19,027 bases of DNA, taken from positions 1-19,027 of the forward strand of contig JACCYG010000155.1 of assembly GCA_013696595.1 (NCBI GenBank), in the 5' to 3' direction. The notes beneath the pieces are model-generated. The model did not search any database. It was not told where the DNA came from and saw nothing but the letters and a program-made list of their open reading frames with translations. A program made the translations under genes and the position numbers. This DNA is from Actinomycetota bacterium (GTDB lineage Bacteria > Actinomycetota > Thermoleophilia > Gaiellales > Gaiellaceae). Shown one piece after another: positions 1 to 7,577 of this stretch. The stretch's first letter is position 1. Each line of letters opens with the position of its first letter.

Positions 1-242
1 GCGGAGGGCTTCGCGCTTGCCCTCGGCCCGACCGATGAGCCGGTCACGCTCCCGCCCTTCCTCCACTTTGGCGTCGGCCTCCCGACGCCGGCGGACGTGC
101 GCGCCTTCCGTGACCGCCTTGTCAGGGACGGCGTCTCGGTCGTCGAGGAGTGGGACGAGCCCGACTACGTGAGCACTACTTGAGCGTGAAGTTCCGCGAC
201 CCGGACGGCTACGTCGTCGAGGTGTCCTGGGAACCGGAATAG
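1..242 (+). pseudogene. VOC/glyoxalase-fold protein, C-terminal part, frame-broken
   Basis: The window opens inside this gene. Frame 1 reads LHFGVGLPTPADVRAFRDRL, typical of the last beta-alpha unit of VOC (glyoxalase/bleomycin-resistance) proteins, then stops at 181-183 after DEPDYVSTT. The expected ending, SVKFRDPDGYVVEVSWEPE with its stop at 240-242, lies in another frame starting near 171. Between the two, bases 164-174 and 175-185 are an 11-bp tandem repeat with one mismatch. Deleting one copy restores DYVSVKFRDPDGYVVEVSW. The gene is therefore probably inactivated at its last strand, unless the repeat is an assembly error. It overlaps the end of dinB by 34 bp in convergent orientation. 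Substrate cannot be inferred. Confidence 0.75.
164..185. repeat. 11-bp near-perfect tandem duplication
   Basis: ACTACGTGAGC (164-174) is followed directly by ACTACTTGAGC (175-185), with one substitution (169 versus 180). The unit length is not a multiple of three, so it shifts the frame of the VOC gene. Confidence 0.9.
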
Positions 243-1318
243 GCTGCGTCGACGAGCGCGAGCTGAACGACCGTCTCGAGCTTCGAGACGCTGACGCCCA
301 CGAGGCGGAGCGCGCCTGGACGATCCGTCAGTGCCCGGTCGAGGAGCACGCAGGCGAGCTCTCCGATACGTGTCCCGTCGTCCGTCCCGACGTCGAGCGT
401 CGTCGAGCGGCTGCGAATGGAGAAGTCGGGATAGCGCACCTTGGTCGTGACCGTCCGCGCGACCTGACCGCCCCGGGCCAGGCGCTCTGCGACGCGGACT
501 GCCATCCGGCGCAGCTCGTCGTGCAGGCGCTCGCGGTCGACCACGTCGCGCGCGAACGTCTCCTCGTGCCCGATCGAGACGCTCTCCGTCGCGAGGTCGA
601 GGGAGCGCGCGTCGATCCCGCGCGCGCGGTCGCGGAGGAGCGCACCGACCTTCCCCGGGAGGAGCGCGGCGAGCTCCTGGTCGGTGAGGCGCGCAAGCGC
701 GCCGATCGTCGCGACGCCGGCCGCGCGCATCCGCTCCTCGGCGCGCGGGCCGACACCGGGTAGAAGGCGGACGTCGAACGGTGCGAGAAACGCGGCTTCC
801 CGCCCGGGCGGCACGATCATGAGGCCTCCCGGCTTGCGCCGGTCGCTCGCGACCTTAGCGACTACCTTGCACGTTGCAACCCCGAGCGAGCACGAGAGGT
901 TCGTCACTCCGCGCACAGCCGCCTGGACTGCCTCCGCCAGCGGCCGAGCCTCACGAAAGTCACTCGCCACCTCCCCGATGTCCAGGTAGCCCTCGTCGAG
1001 GCCGGTGCGCTCCACCGTGGGAATGACTTCGCGCACGGCCGACCACACCGCGCGCGAGTACTGCCCGTAGAGCGAATGGTTCGACCGGACGAAGACGGCG
1101 TGTGGACAGCGGCGGAGCGCCTCCGCGCAGCTCATCGCCGAGCGGATCCCGAAGCGGCGGGCCTCGTAGTTCGCGGTCGCAACCACGCCGCGGCCGTGCG
1201 GATCGCCGCCGACGACGAGCGGTTTCGAGGCGAGCTCTGGATGCTCGAGCTCCTCGACCGCCGCGAAGAAGGCGTCGAGATCAAGGTGGGCGACTATGGG
1301 GACCAAGGTCGGGAACAA
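209..1318 (-). CDS. dinB: DNA polymerase IV (Y-family translesion polymerase)
   Basis: Error-prone Y-family DNA polymerase that extends past lesions at stalled forks. The N terminus carries HLDLDAFFAAVEE, with catalytic Asp13 and main-chain Asp15, and Phe18 at the steric-gate position. The finger motif ATANYEARRFGIRSAM follows near residues 48-62. The palm acidic pair is in TGLDEGYLD (Asp108, Glu109), where the family usually has SxDExxLD, so a Ser and an Ala are both Gly. The HhH thumb motif LLPGVGP lies near 185, and the little-finger domain fills roughly 240-350. A weak clamp-binding-like QLALV is near the end. Length (369 aa) is usual. The start is TTG at 1318; an in-frame TTG at 1306 (beginning MVPIVAHLDLDAFF) is also possible. 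It diverges from pafBC, a DNA-damage regulator. Confidence 0.95.
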   Translation of the reverse strand: MFPTLVPIVAHLDLDAFFAAVEELEHPELASKPLVVGGDPHGRGVVATANYEARRFGIRSAMSCAEALRRCPHAVFVRSNHSLYGQYSRAVWSAVREVIPTVERTGLDEGYLDIGEVASDFREARPLAEAVQAAVRGVTNLSCSLGVATCKVVAKVASDRRKPGGLMIVPPGREAAFLAPFDVRLLPGVGPRAEERMRAAGVATIGALARLTDQELAALLPGKVGALLRDRARGIDARSLDLATESVSIGHEETFARDVVDRERLHDELRRMAVRVAERLARGGQVARTVTTKVRYPDFSIRSRSTTLDVGTDDGTRIGELACVLLDRALTDRPGALRLVGVSVSKLETVVQLALVDAAYSGSQDTSTT

Positions 1319-1323
1319 TAGGG

Positions 1324-1346
1324 ACGGTGTCGCACGACACTGACAA
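1324..1346 (-). promoter_or_regulatory. RecA-NDp (PafBC-type) damage promoter candidate for dinB
   Basis: Read on the minus strand, TTGTCAGTG (1346-1338) is followed by 8 nt and then CACCGT (1329-1324), just before the dinB start. The mycobacterial LexA-independent damage promoter consensus is tTGTCRGTG-N8-TAnnnT. The 9-bp box is an exact match and the spacing is exact; only the first base of the -10 differs. The motif lies inside the first codons of pafBC, and the deviant -10 base is the last G of the pafBC GTG start codon. Confidence 0.7.
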
Positions 1347-3336
1347 GCTGATCCGGCAACTCTCGCTCGTCGCCTTCCTGATGGCGGAGCGCCGGCCGCT
1401 CACCGCACGCGACGTGAAGCAGAACGTCGAGGGCTACTCGGAGATGTCCGACGAGGCCTTCGCGCGCCGGTTCTACTCCGACCGGACCGAGCTTCTCGCG
1501 CTCGGCGTCCCTCTCCACTCGCAGCGAGACGAATTCACGGGGGAAGAGCTCTACACGCTTCGCTCGGAGCAGTACTTCCTCCCCCCGCTCGAGCTGACCG
1601 ACGACGAGCTCGCAGCCCTCCAGACGTGCCTTTACCTTCTCGAAGGACAGTTCGCCTACGCGGAGCCGCTCCGCCTCGCGCTCCAGAACCTGGCGCTCGG
1701 ACGGCCGGCGCCGGCCGAGGCCGTGACAGAGGGCGCCGTGCGCGTCAACGTCCTCGGAAGCGACTACTCGCCCGAGACGCCGGGTCGGCTGACCAAGCTC
1801 GAGGGGGCAATCTCGAAGCAGCGAACCGTGAAGTTCAACTACTGGACGATCGGACGTGACGAGACCGCCGAGCGCACCGTCAACCCCTACGCGCTCTTCT
1901 CGGACAACGGCGCGTGGTACGTCGTCGGCCTCGATCTCGACCGCGGGGGCGAGCGCATGTTCCGCGTCTCCCGCATCCGCGGCGACCTGCGCTTCGCGAC
2001 ACGCCGGGAGCGCGATTTTCGCGCGCCCGAGGATTTCGACCCCTCCGTGTTCCGCGGTCGCCCGCCGTGGCAGATTGGCGATGCGGTCGGGGAGGCGCGG
2101 GTCGAGGTCGCCCCCGACACGGCCTGGTGGGTCGAGCGCGCGTTCGCCGACCGCGGCGAGCTCGACGACGGCGTGTTCACGACCGCGTACAGCGACCTCG
2201 GCCAGCTCGCCTCCTGGACCCTGCGTCAGGATGGTCGCGCCCGCCCGCTCGAGCCGCGCGAGCTCGTCCGCGAGGTCGACCGGAGCCTCCAGCTCGTAGC
2301 CCAGCGGCACAGGGGCGCCGCGTTCGAGCCCGCCGCCGAAGCCCCGCTCGAGGACGACCCGGAGCTGCCCGAGCGCCCTGCCGCTCCCCTGGCCCCGGAG
2401 CGATTTGCCGTCTTGCAGGCGCTGCTCGCCTATCTGCTCGCACGTTGCGGTGACGAGCCGCGAGTCGACGTCCCGGCCGCGGAGCTCGAGGAGCGTTTCC
2501 GGCTCGACCGTGAGCAGCTCGACGAGCACATTTCGCTCCTCAACCTCGTGAACTTCGGCGGCGGCTGCTACGCGATCTACGCGAAGCTCACCGGGGACAA
2601 CGTCCACGTAGAGAAGGAGCTCTTCGGCGACACGTTCCGGCGACCACCGCGCCTGACGCCGCTGGAGGCGCGGGCGATTCGCCTCGCACTCGAGTTCGTC
2701 GGCCCGATGATCGCCGCCGAGGCGCACACGCCGCTCGAGCGGGTGCGGCGGAAGCTCGAGGAGACGTTCGGCCAGTTCGAGCTCCGCGAGACGCCGGAGC
2801 CCGTCGCCGGTTCCGAGGAGGAAAAGCTGATCCGAGCTCTTTCCGACGCGATCGGCAAACGACGGCTCGTCGAGATCGAGTATCTGCCGGTCGGGGAGGA
2901 GATGAGCGAGCGCGTCGTCGAGCCCTACTCGCTGGAGCGCCGCCTTCCGTACTGGTACGTCCACACCTGGGATCGGACGCGCGACGGAGAGCGGAGCTTC
3001 CGCCTCGACCGGATGCGCCGCGCCGACGTCCTCAAGGAGCGCTTCGAGCCACGTGCAGGGTTCGATCCGCGCGAGCTGACGGACGTGCGCAGTGCGCGGA
3101 TCTGGTTCTCGCCCGAGGTCGCGCGCTGGCGCCTCGAGCGGGGGGCAGCCAGGCTCCTGGTCGACGGCGCCGCGCTCGAGGAGGCGCCGTTCGGAAGCGC
3201 CGACTGGCTCGTCGGCGAGGTCCTCTCCTACCGCGGCGAGGCCGTTGTCCTCTCGCCCGACGACCTGCGCAAGCGAGTCGCCAAGCGGGCGAGCGAGCTC
3301 CGCCGCGAGCTCAAGACGCCAGCGAAAAGCCGCTAA
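1327..3336 (+). CDS. pafBC: Fused PafB-PafC, WYL-domain DNA-damage transcriptional regulator
   Basis: A 669-aa protein that is two WYL regulators end to end. In mycobacteria PafB and PafC form a heterodimer that helps RNA polymerase use damage-inducible promoters; fusions are known in other actinobacteria. The first half has an N-terminal winged-helix region (about 5-75, with FARRFYSDRTELLALGVPL) and a WYL core at Trp197-Tyr198-Val199 (NGAWYVVGLDL). The second half repeats this: an HTH-like region from about 360 (FAVLQALLAYLLARCG) and WYL at Trp543-Tyr544-Val545 (LPYWYVHTWDR). The WCX-like C-terminal extension of each half is also visible. The start is GTG 1327 because the conserved N terminus (SHDTDKLIRQLSLVAFLM) begins there; the frame is open further upstream but is only dinB antisense. 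Eight bases separate it from the dinB start. Confidence 0.92.
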   Translation: MSHDTDKLIRQLSLVAFLMAERRPLTARDVKQNVEGYSEMSDEAFARRFYSDRTELLALGVPLHSQRDEFTGEELYTLRSEQYFLPPLELTDDELAALQTCLYLLEGQFAYAEPLRLALQNLALGRPAPAEAVTEGAVRVNVLGSDYSPETPGRLTKLEGAISKQRTVKFNYWTIGRDETAERTVNPYALFSDNGAWYVVGLDLDRGGERMFRVSRIRGDLRFATRRERDFRAPEDFDPSVFRGRPPWQIGDAVGEARVEVAPDTAWWVERAFADRGELDDGVFTTAYSDLGQLASWTLRQDGRARPLEPRELVREVDRSLQLVAQRHRGAAFEPAAEAPLEDDPELPERPAAPLAPERFAVLQALLAYLLARCGDEPRVDVPAAELEERFRLDREQLDEHISLLNLVNFGGGCYAIYAKLTGDNVHVEKELFGDTFRRPPRLTPLEARAIRLALEFVGPMIAAEAHTPLERVRRKLEETFGQFELRETPEPVAGSEEEKLIRALSDAIGKRRLVEIEYLPVGEEMSERVVEPYSLERRLPYWYVHTWDRTRDGERSFRLDRMRRADVLKERFEPRAGFDPRELTDVRSARIWFSPEVARWRLERGAARLLVDGAALEEAPFGSADWLVGEVLSYRGEAVVLSPDDLRKRVAKRASELRRELKTPAKSR

Positions 3337-3365
3337 GGCGCACGGCTACGGGCGAGCCGCCGTGC

Positions 3366-3380
3366 CGGGCCGTGGGCCCG
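3366..3380 (+). terminator. GC hairpin after pafBC
   Basis: CGGGCC-GTG-GGCCCG is a perfect 6-bp stem with a 3-nt loop, 29 nt after the pafBC stop. It has no proper T-run behind it, so it is only a possible terminator. Its last two bases overlap the left arm of the long inverted repeat. Confidence 0.35.
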
Positions 3381-3476
3381 CTCGTGTTGCTTTCAACTTG
3401 CCTCCGATCCACGCGATCGAGTGACGGAACGAACGCGAGAGCGGCATTCCTGCACTCGTTGAAAGCAACACAAGCG
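3379..3476. repeat. Long inverted repeat, possible structured RNA, upstream of rtcB
   Basis: Arms at 3379-3397 and 3458-3476 pair at 18 of 19 positions, including an uninterrupted 14-bp core around GTTGCTTTCAAC / GTTGAAAGCAAC. The 60-nt interior can nest further: 3419-3423 with 3453-3457 (GAGTG/CACTC, stacked on the main stem), 3426-3429 with 3447-3450 (GGAA/TTCC), and 3434-3436 with 3441-3443 closing a GAGA (GNRA) tetraloop. A competing stem (3473-3477 with 3488-3492, AGCGC/GCGCT) uses the right arm. This fills most of the 168-bp pafBC-rtcB gap. It could be a small RNA, a regulatory leader or a DNA operator. No known RNA family was recognised. Confidence 0.6.
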
Positions 3477-3491
3477 CTCTTCGGCTCGCGC

Positions 3492-3497
3492 TACGCT
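3492..3497 (+). promoter_or_regulatory. -10 element candidate for rtcB (leaderless)
   Basis: TACGCT fits TAnnnT and ends 7 nt before the rtcB ATG, the same geometry as several other genes in the window. If used, the rtcB mRNA starts at or next to its ATG and the upstream inverted repeat is not part of it. Confidence 0.4.
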
Positions 3498-3504
3498 CGA
3501 GGTA

Positions 3505-4728
3505 ATGACGGCTTTCGAGACGGGCAACATCAAGACCTTCGGGGACGTCGACCAACGCTCCTACGAGCAACTTCTGCGGTGTGCGGAGAAGGCCGACTAC
3601 GCGGTTCTCTGCGCCGACCATCATCCGGGCTACTCGCAGCCGATCGGCGGCGCAGTCGCCTACCAGAATCACATCTCGCCGAGTGGCGTGGGCTATGACA
3701 TCGGGTGCGGGAACAAGGCGGCGAAGACGAGCCTCCGCGTCGACGAGGTCGACGTGCCGCGCGCCATGGACGAGATCGCGCGGCGGATCAGCTTCGGCGT
3801 AGGGCTCGCGAACGAGGAACGCGTCGACCACCCCGTGCTCGACCGGATCGCGCGCGCCGACTTCGCTCCCCAGCGAAAGCTTCTTTCGCTCGCCCGGGAT
3901 CAGCTCGGAACGGTCGGTGGTGGGAACCACTACGTCGACCTCTTCTCGGACGAGGACGGAACGCTCTGGGTCGGCGTCCATTTCGGATCGCGCGGGTTCG
4001 GTCACAAGACGGCGACCGGCTTTCTCGCGCTTGCGCACGGAAAGCGCTTCGACGCTCGCGCAGGCGAGGGCGGGATGGATTCGCCGCCCGTGCTCCTCGA
4101 TGCAGGCTCAGAGCTTGGCCGGGCCTACATTGGCGCGATGGAGCTCGCCGGCGAGTACGCGTACGCGGGGCGCGACTGGGTCGTCGACCGAGTCCTCCGC
4201 ATCCTCGGCACGGACGCCGTCGAGGAGGTTCACAACCACCACAACTTCGCCTGGCGCGAGCGTCACTTCGGGCGCGACTACTGGATCGTGCGGAAAGGCT
4301 GCACCCCGGCTTTCCCCGGTCAGCAGGGCTTCGTCGGCGGTTCGATGGGCGACGTCTCGGTCATCCTTGCGGGCCTCGACGGCGACGAGGCGCGTCAGGC
4401 GCTCTACAGCACGGTGCACGGCGCCGGGCGCGTGATGAGCCGAACCCAGGCCGCGGGTAAGCGGAAGTGGGTGCGCGACCGGGGGACCCGCCGGCGCGTC
4501 AGCGTGGTCGTCAAGCCCGGCGCGATCGACTGGAACGCAGTCGTGTCCGCCCTTCGCGAGCGCGGGATCGAGCTCCGCGGAGGCGGTGCCGACGAAGCAC
4601 CCGGCGTGTACAAGAGCCTGAGCGACGTACTCGGACACCACGCAGGCTCGGTCCGCGTGAAGAACACGCTGACCCCCGTCGGGGTCGCCATGGCCGGGGC
4701 CGACACGGTCGATCCGTACCGGGACTAG
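3505..4728 (+). CDS. rtcB: RtcB, RNA-splicing ligase (GTP- and Mn-dependent)
   Basis: Joins RNA 2',3'-cyclic-phosphate or 3'-phosphate ends to 5'-hydroxyl ends through a guanylylated histidine. All signature blocks are visible: DHHPGYSQPIGG, GVGYDIGCGNK (metal-binding Cys68), GTVGGGNHYVD (His142), HNHHNFAW (from His243), GFVGGSMGD, and HGAGRVMSR with the guanylate-accepting His305. Length (407 aa) matches short bacterial RtcB (E. coli 408 aa). No rtcA cyclase, archease or Ro/Rsr gene is nearby, so it stands alone behind pafBC. In bacteria RtcB acts in repair of tRNA and rRNA broken by endonucleases. The ATG start is followed immediately by the conserved N terminus. Its stop overlaps the stop of the convergent kinase gene within a shared CTAG. 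Confidence 0.96.
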   Translation: MTAFETGNIKTFGDVDQRSYEQLLRCAEKADYAVLCADHHPGYSQPIGGAVAYQNHISPSGVGYDIGCGNKAAKTSLRVDEVDVPRAMDEIARRISFGVGLANEERVDHPVLDRIARADFAPQRKLLSLARDQLGTVGGGNHYVDLFSDEDGTLWVGVHFGSRGFGHKTATGFLALAHGKRFDARAGEGGMDSPPVLLDAGSELGRAYIGAMELAGEYAYAGRDWVVDRVLRILGTDAVEEVHNHHNFAWRERHFGRDYWIVRKGCTPAFPGQQGFVGGSMGDVSVILAGLDGDEARQALYSTVHGAGRVMSRTQAAGKRKWVRDRGTRRRVSVVVKPGAIDWNAVVSALRERGIELRGGGADEAPGVYKSLSDVLGHHAGSVRVKNTLTPVGVAMAGADTVDPYRD

Positions 4729-6524
4729 CGCGAGGCCGGTAGGCGCAACGTGAAGGTCGCGCCGGCGCCCGACTCCGACTCGACGTCGAGTGAGCCGCCG
4801 TGCGCCTCGGCAATCGAACGTGCGATGTAGAGGCCGAGACCCGCGCCCGGCTTCGAGTGTCCGGTCGGCGCCCGCCCGAACTTTTCGAAGATGACGCGCT
4901 GGTCGTCGGCCGAGATTCCGGGGCCGTGATCGCGCACGCTCACAGACACGACGCCGTTTTCGGCTGCGGCACGCACCTCGACCTCGTCGCCCGAGATCGT
5001 GTACTTGACCGCGTTCGCGACGAGGTTCATGAGCAGCTGGCGGATGCGCTCACGGTCGGCGCGGACGCGCGGCAGCGGCTCTGAGACGGCAGCTCGCACG
5101 TCGACCTCTTCCTGGCCCAGGTCGACGACGGAAGCGACGTCGCGCACGAGCTCGCCGACGTCGACGTCCGAGAACGCATAGGTGAACGTGCCAGCCTCGA
5201 GCCGCGAGGTATCGAGGACGTCGCCAATCAGCGTGGCCAGGCGTGACGTCTCCTCCTCGATCAGGGCGAGGAACGACTCGCGCTGGTCAGCCGTGAGAGA
5301 GCGCCAGCGCTCGCGCAGCGTCGAGGCCGAGCCGATCACGGACGCCATCGGCGTCCGGAGCTCGTGGGAGACGAGCGAGACGAAATCCGCGCGAAGGGCC
5401 GAGAGGCGGCGAAGCTCCTCGGCCGCGATCCGCTCCGCTTCGAACGCACGGATGTTCTCGACCGTCGTCGCGACCTGACGAGCTAGAAGGGTGATCAGGT
5501 CGACATCCTCGCGCGGGAACGCGGCGAGCTCTCGGCGCGAGATTCCGAGCATCCCGATCGTTCGGTCGCCGAGCGAGAGCGGCGCGCCCACGCGCGAACG
5601 GAAGCCGGCTTGGACGAGAGCGGCCTCCTCGGCGTAGCGCGCGTCGGCCGCCATGTCCTCGCGGACGATCGTTCGCCCTTCCGCGATGACATCGGCGACC
5701 AGGGTCCCCTCCTGCGGGACCATCGTTCCCGCTGGAAACGGGGCGTCCTCAGCGCCGCCTGTGCTCGCGACCACCTCCGCTCGGTCTCCATCCGCGAGAA
5801 CGATCGCGAGCGGGTCGAACGCGAAGGTGCTGCCGGCTTCGCGAAGAAACGCGTCGAACGCCTCTCGCTGGTCGAGCGACGACGCGAGCGCGCGCGCACA
5901 TCGGTTCACCGCCTCGAGAACGTCGGCGCGCCGGCCGATCTGGTCGCGCAGTCCCTCCGCCTCGGCCGCGCGCCCCTCCGCAAACTGCGTCTCCTGGGAA
6001 AGCCGCCGGACGAGGCCGCCGACGATCAAGCCCATGATGAGCTGGATGCCCAGCGGAAGCGTCACGTGTCGAAGCTCGAACGGAGGCATTCCGAATCGGT
6101 CGGCGCGGAAGAGCTCGACGAGGACGAGGAGCGGCGCCGTCGCGAGCGGAAGCGCGATGCCGCCGCGAAGGCCATAACGGACCGCCGCCTCGATCACGGC
6201 CAGAAAGATCAGCGCCCGCGCCGGGAGCGCGGGCTCGAAGGCGAACAGAAAGAAGTACACGTAGATGATCGCGGTGTCGAATGCGAGCGCGGTCAGCCCA
6301 AGCCACGCGCGCGTGCGGGCGTCGAGCGGCGAGCGCGCGAGCCAGAAGAGCGCCAAGGCGCCGGCGCCGAGGAATCCGGTCGCGACCCAGGCCGAGAGCT
6401 CGTAATCGGGAGGGAAATCGTCAGCGAGGACGCCGACTTCCAACACCGCCCACGGTACGGCTAAGAGACGGATCCACGCAATCCAAATCTCCTGCTTCCG
6501 CAGGCGCTCGAGCTCGCGCGTCAC
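4725..6524 (-). CDS. Membrane sensor histidine kinase (6TM-GAF-HisKA-HATPase)
   Basis: A 599-aa two-component kinase. About six hydrophobic segments lie at roughly 12-30, 44-63, 72-94, 100-118, 121-140 and 155-172. A short coiled linker follows, then a GAF domain (about 200-357), the dimerisation domain with H-box FVSLVSHELRTPMASVIGSA (His387), and an ATPase domain with N box NLVANAVKYT, G1 DHGPGIS and G2 GAGLGLYIA. The start is GTG 6524, which overlaps the queG stop as GTGA; an upstream extension of the open frame to 6749 is only queG antisense. No response regulator is adjacent, so its partner is elsewhere. The signal is unknown. Coupling to queG suggests co-transcription rather than shared function. 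Confidence 0.9.
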   Translation of the reverse strand: MTRELERLRKQEIWIAWIRLLAVPWAVLEVGVLADDFPPDYELSAWVATGFLGAGALALFWLARSPLDARTRAWLGLTALAFDTAIIYVYFFLFAFEPALPARALIFLAVIEAAVRYGLRGGIALPLATAPLLVLVELFRADRFGMPPFELRHVTLPLGIQLIMGLIVGGLVRRLSQETQFAEGRAAEAEGLRDQIGRRADVLEAVNRCARALASSLDQREAFDAFLREAGSTFAFDPLAIVLADGDRAEVVASTGGAEDAPFPAGTMVPQEGTLVADVIAEGRTIVREDMAADARYAEEAALVQAGFRSRVGAPLSLGDRTIGMLGISRRELAAFPREDVDLITLLARQVATTVENIRAFEAERIAAEELRRLSALRADFVSLVSHELRTPMASVIGSASTLRERWRSLTADQRESFLALIEEETSRLATLIGDVLDTSRLEAGTFTYAFSDVDVGELVRDVASVVDLGQEEVDVRAAVSEPLPRVRADRERIRQLLMNLVANAVKYTISGDEVEVRAAAENGVVSVSVRDHGPGISADDQRVIFEKFGRAPTGHSKPGAGLGLYIARSIAEAHGGSLDVESESGAGATFTLRLPASR

Positions 6525-7531
6525 CGGGCCGCGGGGTGCTCCACCAGGCGCGACAGCGCCCATTCGGCATGCTCGCGAAGCAGCGGGTCGGGATCCTCCG
6601 CATAGCGCCCGACCGCATCGGCGAGATCCGCCTGCATGGAGTTCCCGGCCGCGACGAGCGCGTTCCGGCGCAGGAACCGTGGGTCGTTTCTCGGGTAGTA
6701 CAGGCGATCGTAGCGGCGCCCAAGCGCGTCGTCGGAGGCCTCGAGCCACTCGACGAGTGAGACGACGGGCTCAGCGGTGGCCGGCAGCGGCTCTCCGGCG
6801 CGGCGCTTCTCGACGCCGCGGTTCCAAGGGCAGACATCCTGGCAGATGTCACAGCCGTAGACCTGTGTGCCGAGCCGCTCGCGGTACGGCTCGGGGATCG
6901 GCTCGGGCGACTGCGTCCAGTACGAAAGGCATCGGTTCGAATCGACCACCCCCGGTTCGTCGAGTGCCCCGGTCGGGCACGCGTCGATGCAGAGGCGGCA
7001 CGAGCCACAGTCGAGGGAAAGCGGCGGGCTCGACTCGACGTGGACGTCGGTGACGAGCGCACCGAGAACGACCCACGACCCGTACCGCCGCGTGATCAGG
7101 AGGGTGTTCTTCCCGTAGAAGCCGACGCCCGACCGCGCCGCCGCCTCGCGGTCGACGTGTTGGTTGGCATCGACGAGGACGCGGTACGTGCCGTCGAGGC
7201 GGCGGCCGAGCGCGTCGAGCTTCTCGCGCAGGTCGGCATACCTGTCGCTCCACGTGTAACGCGGAAGCGTTCCCTCCGCCGGTCCCCGCTCCGGCCCCGG
7301 CGCGTAGTAGCAGAGGGCGGCTGAGATGACCGTCTGCGCCCCCGGAAGAAGCGTCTCGGGATGGCACGACACCTCGGGCTGCGCCATCGTGAAGCGCATG
7401 TCGGCGAAGAGCCCCCGTTCCCGGCGCTCACGGATGTGGCGCTCCGTGTCCGTGTACGGCTCGGCAGGCGTCGCCCCGACCACATCGATCCCGAGCTCCT
7501 CGGCGAGCCGGGTCAGCTCCGCTTGCGTCAC
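6521..7531 (-). CDS. queG: Epoxyqueuosine reductase QueG
   Basis: Catalyses the last step of queuosine synthesis on tRNA, reducing epoxyqueuosine with cobalamin and two [4Fe-4S] clusters. Cluster motifs are clear: CGSCRLCIDACP and, about 40 residues later, CDICQDVCPWN, with NRCLSYW between. The substrate-side motifs ARSGVGFYGKNTLLI and LGALVTD are typical. The C-terminal segment (RRNALVAAGNS onward, with DPLLREHAEWALSRL) is the HEAT-like repeat of full-length QueG. GTG 7531 (MTQAELTRLAEELG) was chosen because TACCTT lies 7 nt before it; a TTG at 7540 would add three residues. The product is 336 aa, a normal length. Its TGA overlaps the GTG of the downstream kinase. No other que gene is in the window. 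Confidence 0.95.
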   Translation of the reverse strand: MTQAELTRLAEELGIDVVGATPAEPYTDTERHIRERRERGLFADMRFTMAQPEVSCHPETLLPGAQTVISAALCYYAPGPERGPAEGTLPRYTWSDRYADLREKLDALGRRLDGTYRVLVDANQHVDREAAARSGVGFYGKNTLLITRRYGSWVVLGALVTDVHVESSPPLSLDCGSCRLCIDACPTGALDEPGVVDSNRCLSYWTQSPEPIPEPYRERLGTQVYGCDICQDVCPWNRGVEKRRAGEPLPATAEPVVSLVEWLEASDDALGRRYDRLYYPRNDPRFLRRNALVAAGNSMQADLADAVGRYAEDPDPLLREHAEWALSRLVEHPAAR

Positions 7532-7538
7532 GAGTTTC

Positions 7539-7544
7539 AAGGTA
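7539..7544 (-). promoter_or_regulatory. -10 element candidate for queG (leaderless)
   Basis: On the minus strand TACCTT is followed by 7 nt (GAAACTC) and then the GTG at 7531. This fits a TAnnnT -10 box with transcription starting at the codon. No convincing -35 was seen. Confidence 0.45.
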
Positions 7545-7563
7545 CCACCGGGCTTAGCGGCGG

Positions 7564-7569
7564 TACGAT
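7564..7569 (+). promoter_or_regulatory. -10 element candidate for the oxidoreductase gene (leaderless)
   Basis: TACGAT ends 8 nt before the GTG at 7578. It fits a -10 box for a leaderless transcript. It faces away from the queG element 20 bp to its left, so the short gap holds two divergent promoters. Confidence 0.5.
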
Positions 7570-7577
7570 TCCCCCCT

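Noticed and set aside
1294..2964. 556-aa open frame on the minus strand
   Set aside because: It is antisense to pafBC, has Arg/Leu/Glu-rich composition typical of GC-rich shadow frames, and matches no family.
3379..3476. The inverted repeat read as an insertion-sequence or MITE end pair
   Set aside because: No flanking target-site duplication or transposase is visible and the repeat is not seen elsewhere in the window.
5610..6464. 284-aa plus-strand open frame
   Set aside because: Antisense to the membrane kinase; charged low-complexity translation without motifs.
6525..6749. 75-residue N-terminal extension of the membrane kinase
   Set aside because: It is an out-of-frame shadow of queG on the same strand, and GTG 6524 gives the usual start and overlap.
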